Positions 20,762 through 29,049 of a DNA stretch of 64,000 nucleotides are shown here, piece by piece. The notes under the pieces were generated by a model. The model made no database searches. It saw nothing but the letters and a program-made list of their open reading frames with translations, and had not been told where the DNA came from. The stretch is from VYFG01 sp965213885 (GTDB taxonomy: Bacteria > Pseudomonadota > Gammaproteobacteria > Arenicellales > Poriferihabitantaceae): assembly GCA_965213885.1 (NCBI GenBank), contig OZ243919.1, positions 2,728,001-2,792,000 of the forward strand, given 5' to 3'. Numbering within the stretch: position 1 is the first letter of the stretch; each line of letters begins with the position of its first letter. Both the position numbers and the translations under genes were made by a program.

Positions 20762-22126
20762 ATGGCGCGTTCCCGGGCCGGTACCGCGGCGAGCCACCTC
20801 AGGATCGCCGCGGTTCTCCTGGGCTTCATACTGCCGCAGTGTCCGGTTTCCCTGACAATGGCGGACGGATTTCCTGATGCGTCCGCGTTGCCGCAGACGT
20901 TCCGGATTCCGGCAATCCAGGCTGCAAGGGCGCTGATGGACGCCCGCAAATGGCAGGAGGCACGGGAAATCCTCAAGGGACTGAAGCCCAAGGATGAGCA
21001 GGAAGAAATCGAACGGCTCTTCCTGCTTGGCGTTGCCGAATCCCGGCTGGGAATGCTCCAGTCAGCGGCCCGGCGGTTCGAGGCCATCCTGGCCCGCCAA
21101 CCGGGCCTGACCAGGGTTCGGCTGGAACTGGGGCAGCTCTATCACGCCATGGGACGCGATGGGAAAGCCAGGTTCCATTTCAGGGCATCCCTTGCTGATC
21201 GCCTGCCATCCTCGGTCCAGGATGCGGTGGAGACCTGGCTCAACCGTATAGATGCACGAAAGCGATGGTCCGCTTCGCTGTCGTTTTCCGTTCTGCCCGA
21301 AAGCAACCCGGCAAAGCGGACGGCCCGCAGGGAGATCAGGATCGGCGGCGTGCCGTTTCAGCTCGACGACGACTCACGGGCGGCCTCGGGAACAGGCCTC
21401 TTCATCAGTTCCGGCGCCCAATATTCCCCAGTGATCGGCGAGGACCTGCGCGGGGTGGTAGCCGGCTCCGCCGCGGGGAAACTCTACCGCAACGACGATT
21501 GGAACGATGTCTCCCTGCAGGGTGATTTCGGAATTGCCCGGCTGTTCGACAGGGGCGAGATGGCGGGCGGCATCCGTTACAGCCAACGGTGGCTCGGCGG
21601 CGAACGCTACAGTTTCGGGCTCGGCCCATGGGTTCGCGGACGCAGGGGCCTGTCGCCGAAAACCGGGGTAGATCTTTCGTTGAGCGCCGAGCGCCTTGAA
21701 CATACGTCGCGGACGGACCTGGATGGCTGGACGGTGCGCCTGGTCACCGGTCTGGACTATGCGTTCAGCGTAAGAACGAGTTCCCGGCTGGAAGTCGACC
21801 TGGTGGAAAATGACGCCCGGGAAAAGCGTCATGGGCACCGTATCGCGGGCCTTGCCCTGTCCCTTTCGCATGCATTCGAAGGCGGGCTCTCAATCTCGCC
21901 CCGGATTTCCTTCCAATGGCGCCGCCATGCGGATGTGGACCCCCTGTTCCACAAGACCCGGTCAGGCCGACTTGTCCGGCTATCCGTGAATCTGCTTCAC
22001 CGCGGATTCCAGTACCGTGGCTTCGCGCCCTATATCGGTTACAGCTACGAGGTGAACCGTTCCAACATCCCCGTCAACGAATATACCAACCACGGGGCGG
22101 TTCTTGGGGTATCCAGGTATTTTTGA
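20762..22126 (+). CDS. Slam-type surface lipoprotein assembly modulator (TPR + DUF560 barrel)
   Basis: A 454-residue outer-membrane protein. A signal peptide with basic start MARSRAG and hydrophobic AAVLLGFILP core precedes a TPR-like helical domain (residues about 45-165: ARALMDARKWQEAREILKG, FLLGVAESRLGMLQSAARRF, LELGQLYHAMGRDGKARFHF). From about residue 170 the sequence is an amphipathic barrel (SASLSFSVLPESNPAKRT, YRNDDWNDVSLQGDF, GVDLSLSAERLEH, YIGYSYEVNRSNIP) ending in Phe (GVSRYF). TPR plus DUF560 barrel is the Slam architecture, which moves specific lipoproteins to the cell surface. The gene lies 28 bp after its presumed lipoprotein substrate, the usual Slam arrangement. Confidence 0.85.
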   Translation: MARSRAGTAASHLRIAAVLLGFILPQCPVSLTMADGFPDASALPQTFRIPAIQAARALMDARKWQEAREILKGLKPKDEQEEIERLFLLGVAESRLGMLQSAARRFEAILARQPGLTRVRLELGQLYHAMGRDGKARFHFRASLADRLPSSVQDAVETWLNRIDARKRWSASLSFSVLPESNPAKRTARREIRIGGVPFQLDDDSRAASGTGLFISSGAQYSPVIGEDLRGVVAGSAAGKLYRNDDWNDVSLQGDFGIARLFDRGEMAGGIRYSQRWLGGERYSFGLGPWVRGRRGLSPKTGVDLSLSAERLEHTSRTDLDGWTVRLVTGLDYAFSVRTSSRLEVDLVENDAREKRHGHRIAGLALSLSHAFEGGLSISPRISFQWRRHADVDPLFHKTRSGRLVRLSVNLLHRGFQYRGFAPYIGYSYEVNRSNIPVNEYTNHGAVLGVSRYF

Positions 22127-22321
22127 GCCCCGCGGGAAATCTTGGGGTAGCAAGTATTTGCGGACAAAATCACTCAGCTACGGGATGTCGGCTTCGTGGG
22201 CGGCGTTGAAGAACACCCAGGCAATAATCCACGGTACCGGATCCCGGTTATGACTTCCAGGATTCCAGTTGCGGATAATTTCCAGTCAGATCGACAGGAT
22301 CACCCAAGGGCGTCTCCGCAT

Positions 22322-22720
22322 CTACGAGTCAGATTCAATCTGGTAGGGTGGGCTTTTCTTGCCCGCTCCCTTGTTCCGTAAGAAGATCAAGCTGTTTCCT
22401 GATGCCTCGACAACCTGACAATCATGGCCTATGTCCTTCTTACCCAACTTTACACTTCTGCAGTAGTATTCATCTTCCCAACTCCATGTTCCGGTCAGCT
22501 TTTTTCCGTCATAAGTTCCTGTTATCGTCCCGTCGTCGTGAACAGTCAAGGCCCCTTTGCTGTAGACAAGTTTCTTTCCGACTGCTATTTCCCTGAATCC
22601 CTCTTCGGTCTCGATTCTCATATTTTGGTCGGCAGCTGAGGCTTGCTGAATCGAATCGCCAGCAGCTAGCGCGAGAAGAGCAAGGCCGGCGGCCAGATTC
22701 GGATGTACGAAGAGTTTCAT
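22322..22720 (-). CDS. Small secreted protein of unknown function
   Basis: A 132-residue protein starting at ATG 22720, chosen because a strong AGGAGG Shine-Dalgarno lies just upstream. A signal peptide (MKLFVHPNLAAGLALLAL, cut near ASAAD) is followed by a compact beta-rich domain with DGTITGTYDGKKLTGTWSWE and paired cysteines (YYCRSVKLG...HDCQVVE). The GTYDGKKLTGTW pattern occurs in small periplasmic proteins of marine bacteria that carry misleading automatic names; I assign no function. It stands alone on the minus strand. Confidence 0.7.
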   Translation of the reverse strand: MKLFVHPNLAAGLALLALAAGDSIQQASAADQNMRIETEEGFREIAVGKKLVYSKGALTVHDDGTITGTYDGKKLTGTWSWEDEYYCRSVKLGKKDIGHDCQVVEASGNSLIFLRNKGAGKKSPPYQIESDS

Positions 22721-22762
22721 TGTTGTCCTCCTTCTCGATCTGTAAATTTCAAAGTCTATCAT

Positions 22763-23170
22763 GTCGGTGATACTAACCCCATTCCCCTGATAATGACCCC
22801 GAATAATGGTATGACCGGAAACGTGGGCCGATCCCGCGGACGGTCCATGCCTGGGAACCTGAAATCATCATAATTTCTCCATAATGCAACAGTAATTGAA
22901 GCTAGAGAAAAATTCGGTCCTTCAAGATTTAGTGCTTTCGGTATTTCATGCGACGACACACACATTATCCGGCACATCCACTACCAAAATCGTTGAGAGC
23001 CACACCGGACCAGCTTTCATCAAGCACCATGCGAGTAACGCTGTGCCTGCCATCCAACTCGGTATCGCTCCGGCTGATCCAGAAGACCCATCAAAAAGAA
23101 AGGCGGCCGAGTACATGTTTGTCCATGCACATGGCAGGATGCCGGCGCAAGTCGTGGAAGTCGTCTGGCG
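22763..23170 (+). other. Stretch without a supported gene
   Basis: About 400 bases of lower-GC sequence between two divergent genes. A 92-codon plus-strand frame (22896-23174, TTG start) ends protein-like (AAEYMFVHAHGRMPAQVVEV), but it has no Shine-Dalgarno and I recognise nothing in it. Confidence 0.3.
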
Positions 23171-23278
23171 ATGAGTAAATGTCGCGACGGGGCCAGATAT
23201 CAGGTGCGGGTGGGAAAAGAATGGTACATCATACGCGATTGGGTCGGTATCACCTCAAAACAGGATCAGAATACGTAA
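23171..23278 (+). CDS. Possible 35-residue leader ORF coupled to the DDAH-like gene
   Basis: The frame starts MSKCRDGARYQVRVGKEW and ends with TAA whose last A is the first base of the downstream ATG (TAATG), a classic coupling arrangement. A GGAAG sequence lies about 11 nt before its ATG. Nothing else supports it as a protein; it may be a regulatory leader or chance. Confidence 0.25.
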   Translation: MSKCRDGARYQVRVGKEWYIIRDWVGITSKQDQNT

Positions 23279-24213
23279 TGAACGCATCCGTCAGCAACGC
23301 TGGCGAAATCAGCCAAGACGATCAAGCCGTCGATGCCCCGGCAACCTGGGGCATCGACAATGACTACGGTACCCTGCGGGATGTGCTGCTCGGTCGACCC
23401 GACCACTACCGCTGGGTCGATGCTGGGCCGATCACCCGGCGCACGCTGCAGAATCTGGAACGGAATGGGGTAGCCTTCGACCTGGATCTTGCCCTTGCCC
23501 AGCACGCCGGGATGGTCGACATCTACGAAAGCAACGATGTGGCATGCCACTACCTAGACGCTGACGAAGTGTTGCATCGGAATTTCTTCGCCCGGGATTC
23601 GAGTGCCATGACGCCCTGGGGAGCGCTCATCTGCCACATGCAGCTGAAATGCCGGCGGGCCGACTATGTGACGGCGATCAGATTTTACCAGGACCGTGAT
23701 ATCCCAATCTGGCGTCACGCCACCGCCGGCCACTTCGAGGGCGGTGACTTCGTGATCCTGGAGCCCGGCCTGGTGCTGATCGGTTATTGCGGCGAGCGCT
23801 CGGAGCAGGCAGGCGCGGAACAGGTTGCGGCATGGGTGCGCGAGGAGGGATGGGAAGCGCAGGTAGCACCGATCTCGCGAGAGTTCGTCCACATGGACGG
23901 TCTCGTGGTTCCCCTGGCGCCCAAGCTGCTGGTAGCGTGTCCCGATGCGATGGAGGACTGGCTGGTCGCGTGGCTGCGGGATCGAGGGTTCGGGTTCGTC
24001 GAGGTGGGATACGCGGAGGCGAAGAGCCTCGGGGTCAACCTTGTTGCCCTTGGCAATGACCGCGTCCTTTCGATGAAGAGCAGCGCGCAGCTCAACGGTA
24101 AGCTTCGAGCGCTCGGTTTCGAGGTTTTCGATCCCGACATGTCCATGTTCACCTTGGGCGGCGGGGGCATCCATTGCCTGTGCCAGGCCCTGAGACGGGA
24201 TTCGGCAGGGTAA
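23278..24213 (+). CDS. Dimethylarginine dimethylaminohydrolase/arginine-deiminase-family protein
   Basis: A 311-residue member of the amidinotransferase/guanidino-group hydrolase superfamily. WGIDNDYGTLRDVLLGRPDHYRW is the typical opening. The GHFEGGDFVIL motif carries the Glu/Asp substrate ligands, HMDGLVVPLAPKLLVACP holds the catalytic His region, and GGGGIHCLCQALRR near the C-terminus carries the nucleophilic Cys. The fold hydrolyses guanidino compounds such as arginine or methylarginines to citrulline. The exact substrate is not readable. ATG 23278 was chosen over an in-frame ATG at 23179 because the extra 33 residues are unlike the family. It sits upstream of an SBP and an amidohydrolase in the same orientation. 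Confidence 0.82.
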   Translation: MNASVSNAGEISQDDQAVDAPATWGIDNDYGTLRDVLLGRPDHYRWVDAGPITRRTLQNLERNGVAFDLDLALAQHAGMVDIYESNDVACHYLDADEVLHRNFFARDSSAMTPWGALICHMQLKCRRADYVTAIRFYQDRDIPIWRHATAGHFEGGDFVILEPGLVLIGYCGERSEQAGAEQVAAWVREEGWEAQVAPISREFVHMDGLVVPLAPKLLVACPDAMEDWLVAWLRDRGFGFVEVGYAEAKSLGVNLVALGNDRVLSMKSSAQLNGKLRALGFEVFDPDMSMFTLGGGGIHCLCQALRRDSAG

Positions 24214-24456
24214 CCCGGGATCATCCGGCACAGTGCCCATGTCCCGTTCTTTCCCCAATCCATCCCCACCTGCCCGTCAGCACTCAAGGATGGCAGCCCC
24301 CGATAACATGGCCCGACATACAAGCCTAAAGGCGCAGAGGCATTCGTCTGCCCCTTCCCCTGTATGGGTCAATGAATGAAACTGCCGAATGACCGATTCG
24401 GCGCAAATCCGTCGCCCCTGTCGGCGATTCCATCCAAACTACGAGGAGGATGACCA

Positions 24457-26058
24457 ATGAAATCAATCGAACACAATCTGAGTCTGCTGAGGCGGGGTCG
24501 CATCGGACGGCGGGAATTCCTGTCGCATGCCCTGGCATGCGGGTTGGCCCTGCCTGCCGCGACCGCATTGCTTTCCGGAACAGCCATGGCGGATGTGCCG
24601 AAGAGGGGCGGGCGGGTGCGCGTTGCGCTGGGCCTCGGCTCGACGAGCGATTCGGTCGATCCCGCGACCTACAACGACACCTACATGCAGGTGGTGGGCT
24701 TCGGTTTCCGCAACTGCCTGACGGAGGTGTCCAATGAAGAGGAACTGATCGGTGAACTGGCCGAGAGTTGGGAGGCTTCCCCGGACGCAACCACGTGGAC
24801 ATTCGAACTGAGGAAGGGCGTCGAGTTCCATAGCGGCAAGACACTGGATTCCGGCGATGTCATCGCTTCCGTGGCACACCATCGTGGCGAGGATTCGTCA
24901 TCTCCCGCCAAAGGAATCCTGGCATCCATCTCGGACATGAAGGCGGACGGCAAGAACACGGTCGTCTTCACCCTGAACGAGGGCAATGCAGACTTCCCGT
25001 TCCTGCTGAGCGACTACCACATCGGGATCTGCCCGGTGGTCGACGGCGCACTGGACTGGCGTTCGGGCGACGGCACGGGCGGCTATGTCCTGGCTAAATT
25101 CGAGCCGGGGGTGCGCTCGTTCCTGACCCGCAACCCGAATTACTGGAAAGCGGACCACGCGTTCTTTGACGAGGCGGAAGTTCTGTCGACGATTGACGTT
25201 GCGGCGCGGATGTCCGCCCTGACTTCCGACGCGGTGGACGTGATCGACCGGGTGGATCTGAAGACGGCCCACTTACTCAACCGCAACCCGAATGTGCGCT
25301 TGGAGGAAACCCAGGGTACGCTGCACTACGTCTATTCGATGATGTGCGACCGCCCGCCGTTTGATAACCCGGATGTCCGGCTTGCGCTGAAATATGCCAT
25401 CGATCGGGAGGAACTGCTGCAGAAGCTGCTGAACGGCCACGGATACCTGGGCAACGATCATCCCATCGGCCGATCCAACCGGTACTTCGCGGAGGATCTC
25501 CCGCAACGCCCCTACGATCCGGACAAGGCGAAATTCCACCTCAACAAGGCCGGCCTGTCGGACCTGACCGTGCCGCTCCACGTCGCGGAAACCGCGTTCG
25601 CCGGAGCAACGGACGGTGCGGTGCTGTACCAGCAGCATGCGGCGGAGGCGGGGATCACGATCGACGTCGTAAAAAGCCCCAACGACGGCTACTGGTCGAA
25701 CGTCTGGAACGTGGAGCCCTGGAGCGCTTCCTACTGGGCTGGCCGGGTGACCGAGGATTGGGTTTTCTCGCAGACTTACGCCGAGGGCGTGCCCTGGAAC
25801 GAGACACACTGGGCGAATCCCCGCTTCAATGAACTGCTCAAGCTTGCCCGGGCAGAACTCGATACCGCCCGCAGGCGGGAGATGTATCATGAGATGCAGC
25901 AGCTGTGCAGGGATGACGGGGGTGTCATTGCGCCGATTTTTCCCAACTATGTTTTCGCGGTGAGCGAGAAGATCGCGCACCGCCGCATGTCGGCGGCCTG
26001 GGATCTCGATGGCATCAAGTGCCTGGAACGCTGGTGGTTCCAGGATTCCGCAGCCTGA
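24457..26058 (+). CDS. ABC transporter substrate-binding protein, family 5, Tat-exported
   Basis: A 533-residue periplasmic solute-binding protein of the oligopeptide/dipeptide family (SBP_bac_5). The start at 24457 has an AGGAGG Shine-Dalgarno. A twin-arginine signal (GRIGRREFLSHALACGLALP, cut near GTAMA) precedes the mature domain. Family landmarks include WTFELRKGVEFHSGKTLDSGD, GTGGYVLAKFEPG, and NPDVRLALKYAIDREELLQKLL. It would bind peptides or small cationic/zwitterionic compounds. No permease or ATPase genes are adjacent, so transport must use components encoded elsewhere. Context with guanidino hydrolase and M20 amidohydrolase genes suggests N-carbamoyl or arginine-derived nutrients, which is inference. 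Confidence 0.9.
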   Translation: MKSIEHNLSLLRRGRIGRREFLSHALACGLALPAATALLSGTAMADVPKRGGRVRVALGLGSTSDSVDPATYNDTYMQVVGFGFRNCLTEVSNEEELIGELAESWEASPDATTWTFELRKGVEFHSGKTLDSGDVIASVAHHRGEDSSSPAKGILASISDMKADGKNTVVFTLNEGNADFPFLLSDYHIGICPVVDGALDWRSGDGTGGYVLAKFEPGVRSFLTRNPNYWKADHAFFDEAEVLSTIDVAARMSALTSDAVDVIDRVDLKTAHLLNRNPNVRLEETQGTLHYVYSMMCDRPPFDNPDVRLALKYAIDREELLQKLLNGHGYLGNDHPIGRSNRYFAEDLPQRPYDPDKAKFHLNKAGLSDLTVPLHVAETAFAGATDGAVLYQQHAAEAGITIDVVKSPNDGYWSNVWNVEPWSASYWAGRVTEDWVFSQTYAEGVPWNETHWANPRFNELLKLARAELDTARRREMYHEMQQLCRDDGGVIAPIFPNYVFAVSEKIAHRRMSAAWDLDGIKCLERWWFQDSAA

Positions 26059-26086
26059 TTTTTCCAAAATTCTTCATTTTGTTCCC

Positions 26087-26110
26087 ACGGGGCGCCCATG
26101 GGCGCCCCGT
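26087..26110 (+). terminator. Strong palindromic hairpin after the SBP gene
   Basis: A perfect 24-nt palindrome (ACGGGGCGCCC at its left half) centred at 26098/26099 follows the SBP stop codon by 28 nt and precedes the amidohydrolase gene. Only TCTTC follows it, so it may be a partial terminator or an mRNA-stabilising hairpin. Confidence 0.6.
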
Positions 26111-26208
26111 TCTTCGATGGACCCTGCCGTATCCCCGGAAGGTGCATGGACGTCATCCTGCGATGGAGTGAATGACCATGTCCCGGGCGACCGTGCGGCA
26201 GCCACGCA

Positions 26209-27474
26209 ATGACCATGAAAAATACCGATATCACCGACCGCGCAGAAAACATCCGGATTGACGCCAATCGCCTGTGGCAGTCCCTCATGGAGATGGCCCG
26301 CATCGGTGCGACCGACAGGGGTGGTGTATGCCGGCTGGCCATGACCGACCTTGACCAGGTGGGGCGCGATCTGCTGCTGGAGTGGTGCCGGGAGATCGGC
26401 TGCAGCCATTCCCTGGACCTGGCCGGCAACCTGTTCATCCGGCGGGCGGGAGCGGATGACGGGCTGCCCGCGGTCATGACCGGCAGCCATCTCGACAGCC
26501 AGCCCACCGGAGGCCGGTTCGACGGGGTGTACGGCGTTCTCGCCGGGTTTGAGGTGCTGCGGACCCTGGTGGACCACGGGGTCACCACCCGCGCGCCCCT
26601 GGAGCTTGCGGTATGGAACAACGAGGAGGGCAGCCGCTTTTCGCCGCCCATGATGGGCTCAGGCGCCTATGCCGGCGCCTTCGATCTGGACTGGGTGTAT
26701 GCCCTCGAGGACGCCGACGGTGTGACCGTACGGGAGGAACTCGAGCGTCTCGGTTGGATCGGGGAGGGTCTGGGCGACCGGAAAGTGGACGCCTACTTCG
26801 AAGCCCATATCGAGCAGGGCCCCGTCCTGGAAAACGAGCATACGACCATCGGGGTGGTCACCGGCGCCCAGGGACAGCGCTGGTACGAGTTGAACGTCCA
26901 CGGCCAGGAAGCCCATGCGGGTCCCACGCCGATGCCGCTCAGGAAGGACGCGCTGGTGTGCACCGCGGGGATGATCGAGGCGGTGAACCGCATCGGCCTT
27001 GACTATGCCCCCGACGCCTGTACCACCTGCGGTCTGATCAGGGTCGTTCCCGGCAGCCGCAACGTGATCCCGGGGCATGTATGGACGAGCATCGATACCC
27101 GCCATCCGGACGACCGTGTACTGGAGGACATGGAGGGTGTCATGCGGGGTGAATTCGACGCCATCGCCGCCCGGCACGGCTGTCGTTACGACCTGTCCGT
27201 GTTCTGGGTGGCTCCCGCGACCCCCTTCGACCGCGATTGCGTGGACCTGGTGCGGCTGGGGGCCAGCGAGGGTGGCTACAGTCACCGGGACATGATCAGC
27301 GGTGCCGGGCATGACGCCGTCTACATGGCAAGAAAAGTCCCGACCGCGATGATCTTCGTCCCCTGCGAGGGCGGGATCAGTCACAACGAGAGTGAGAATG
27401 CGGATCCCGAACACCTCGCGGCGGGCTGCCAGATCCTGCTGGACTCGATGCTTGCCCGGGCGGGGGTGGCCTGA
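26209..27474 (+). CDS. M20-family Zn-dependent amidohydrolase (N-carbamoyl-L-amino-acid hydrolase/allantoate amidohydrolase type)
   Basis: A 421-residue M20 peptidase-fold amidase. Metal-site motifs are GSHLDSQPTGGRFDGVYG (His and bridging Asp), WNNEEGSRFSPPMMGS (Glu pair), and FEAHIEQGPVLE; the C-terminal AGHDAVYMA and EGGISHNESE complete the site. The dimerisation/lid domain includes GQEAHAGPTPMPLRKDA. Family members cleave N-carbamoyl amino acids, ureidoglycine-type compounds or allantoate. The ATG at 26209 is followed two codons later by a second ATG. Together with the upstream DDAH-like enzyme and SBP it suggests nitrogen scavenging; the substrate is unresolved. Confidence 0.9.
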   Translation: MTMKNTDITDRAENIRIDANRLWQSLMEMARIGATDRGGVCRLAMTDLDQVGRDLLLEWCREIGCSHSLDLAGNLFIRRAGADDGLPAVMTGSHLDSQPTGGRFDGVYGVLAGFEVLRTLVDHGVTTRAPLELAVWNNEEGSRFSPPMMGSGAYAGAFDLDWVYALEDADGVTVREELERLGWIGEGLGDRKVDAYFEAHIEQGPVLENEHTTIGVVTGAQGQRWYELNVHGQEAHAGPTPMPLRKDALVCTAGMIEAVNRIGLDYAPDACTTCGLIRVVPGSRNVIPGHVWTSIDTRHPDDRVLEDMEGVMRGEFDAIAARHGCRYDLSVFWVAPATPFDRDCVDLVRLGASEGGYSHRDMISGAGHDAVYMARKVPTAMIFVPCEGGISHNESENADPEHLAAGCQILLDSMLARAGVA

Positions 27475-27786
27475 CGGCGCGGAATGCGGGCCCACGATGG
27501 AAGTCTCTCCTGGCGCCACGGGTCGACCGCCTCCCGGAATGTGGGCGTCCGGGTCGAAGCGGCGGTGCGTTGGTGATCCGGCGGTAACCGGACGTGCAAT
27601 GACCATGGCGGCCTGGACGGATTCTGCTTGAAATATCCAGTGGACAGGGCGGTGCGCACGCGCATCCGTATCGGCGACGGTTGCAGGGTGATCCTGTTGG
27701 GGGCCAGAACAAGTTGCAGTCCTGAAAAAGGGCAGATGCCGATGATTGGGATATCGGCACCAACGTGACCGGCAGGATAGCGACGA
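27475..27786 (+). other. Stretch after the amidohydrolase without a supported gene
   Basis: Short open frames occur on both strands but none has recognisable motifs, a Shine-Dalgarno or neighbours that argue for expression. Confidence 0.35.
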
Positions 27787-27999
27787 TCACGCTGGAAAGC
27801 CACCCCTGATTCTCAGGCGGCGGGCCACCGCATCCCTGGTATCCAGGATCTTCCTCTTGCGGATCCGGTTTCCAATCAGGGATGCGCTATGACGGTCGAT
27901 GGCCATTTCGCGCTCCCGTCTGTTGCAGGTGGGGCAATGATCGGAATTGTCCGATTTCTTCTTTCGCCGGCGGAATGTCCGTCCGCACTGTTCACAGAT
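27787..27999 (-). pseudogene. Small zinc-ribbon ORF, probably lacking its start
   Basis: Seventy codons read ICEQCGRTFRRRKKKSDNSD, then HCPTCNRREREMAIDRHSAS and a basic helical tail ending GGFPA. The CxxC...CxxC pair with basic residues is a zinc-ribbon pattern. The frame is preceded directly by a stop and has no ATG before the first CxxC; the first ATG (MAIDRHSAS) lies after the ribbon. It may be a broken gene or use a non-standard start. The function is unknown. Confidence 0.4.
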
Positions 28000-28081
28000 T
28001 CACCGGTGAAAGCGTATTTGAAAGAACGTGCCGTCGGTTCTGGCCCTGAAGGAAAATAGTCCGGCCGCTGACTTCCGGAAA

Positions 28082-28267
28082 TCAATGGGTGATACTGGAC
28101 TGTTCCTCCCGGTACCGGCGGACCATTTCCCGGTGTTGCCGTGCGGTCGTGAAGAGCCGGCGAATCCGGTTCGCATGATGGGCCCGTGACGCATGGAACC
28201 TGACAGCTGCGATGGTCACTGCTGCTGATGCAACCAGTATGAGCAGTGTCGGCAGGATGGTCTGCAT
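28082..28267 (-). CDS. Small single-pass membrane protein, unknown function
   Basis: A 61-residue protein: MQTILPTLLILVASAAVTIA forms one hydrophobic N-terminal helix, followed by a basic amphipathic tail (RFHASRAHHANRIRRLF, REMVRRYREEQSS). There is no lipobox. The Shine-Dalgarno is weak. It is encoded upstream of and in the same direction as the zinc-ribbon remnant. Composition and helix suggest a real small protein, but evidence is limited. Confidence 0.45.
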   Translation of the reverse strand: MQTILPTLLILVASAAVTIAAVRFHASRAHHANRIRRLFTTARQHREMVRRYREEQSSITH

Positions 28268-28475
28268 TTCGGTTTATCTGTCGTGTTGGCGGTTGTGGAT
28301 GTCCGCTGCGGATGTCACGAATCTACCCCTGTTCACACTGTACCCGGCGTATCGGGCGGCATTCATGCAAGGAAATGGTCATTTCGTGGTGAATGGCCGC
28401 AAAACAACAATCCTCGACCGAAGGGCCTGAGTAAGTACGACGATTCATACTTCCCTAACAGTCAATCGTACGGAT

Positions 28476-28507
28476 TTGGCTGAATTCTGAATTCCAGGTT
28501 GTATAAT
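28476..28507 (+). promoter_or_regulatory. Candidate promoter of lptE-holA
   Basis: A perfect -10 TATAAT (28502-28507) lies 37 bp before the lptE ATG. The nearest -35-like TTGGCT (28476-28481) is 20 bp away, longer than ideal. With leuS displaced upstream, lptE would need such an independent promoter. Confidence 0.45.
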
Positions 28508-28543
28508 CCCCGGGGTTCCACGACGGCGCAAGGAAGACCTCCC

Positions 28544-29032
28544 ATGACGAGACACCTGCTCCTTGCCATCCTCACGGCCGCCACCCTGTCCAGTTGCGGA
28601 TTTGCCCTGCGCGGGGGTGCCGGTCTGCCGGCGGCGCTGAACCGTATCACGGTGGACGGCGTGGACTTTGAAATGGTGGACCACCTGAAAAGCGCGCTGT
28701 CGGCAAACGGCGCCAGCGTAGTGGGCCCGGGCGACCGGACCGCGGCCGTGCTCCACCTGCTGGAGAGCGGGTTCACGCAAGATGTGCGATCCACCGATGG
28801 TGATGGCCTGGCCACGTCCTACACCCTCAGGTACCGGGTGGCCTACGAAGTGCGCACCGCAGGCGGAGATGGGCTGCAGGTCAATCAACGCCTGGCGCAT
28901 GAACAGGTGATCGGTTACGACCCCCTGCATCAGCTGCACTCCGAAGAGGAAGAGTCGCTCCTGAAGGCGGAGATGCAGGCGGAGATCGTGCGCCAGATCC
29001 TGCACCGACTGCGTCGGATCCGGCAGGGCTGA
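28544..29032 (+). CDS. lptE: LPS-assembly lipoprotein LptE
   Basis: A 162-residue outer-membrane lipoprotein. Start ATG 28544 has an AAGGAAG Shine-Dalgarno. The signal peptide MTRHLLLAILTAATLSSC ends in a lipobox with Cys18, followed by the family-typical GFALRGG. The C-terminal EMQAEIVRQILHRLRRI helix is also typical. LptE plugs the LptD barrel for lipopolysaccharide insertion. It is followed after 17 bp by holA, the conserved order, but is separated from leuS by the accessory block. Confidence 0.92.
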   Translation: MTRHLLLAILTAATLSSCGFALRGGAGLPAALNRITVDGVDFEMVDHLKSALSANGASVVGPGDRTAAVLHLLESGFTQDVRSTDGDGLATSYTLRYRVAYEVRTAGGDGLQVNQRLAHEQVIGYDPLHQLHSEEEESLLKAEMQAEIVRQILHRLRRIRQG

Positions 29033-29049
29033 TCCGGCCCCTTATCTCC

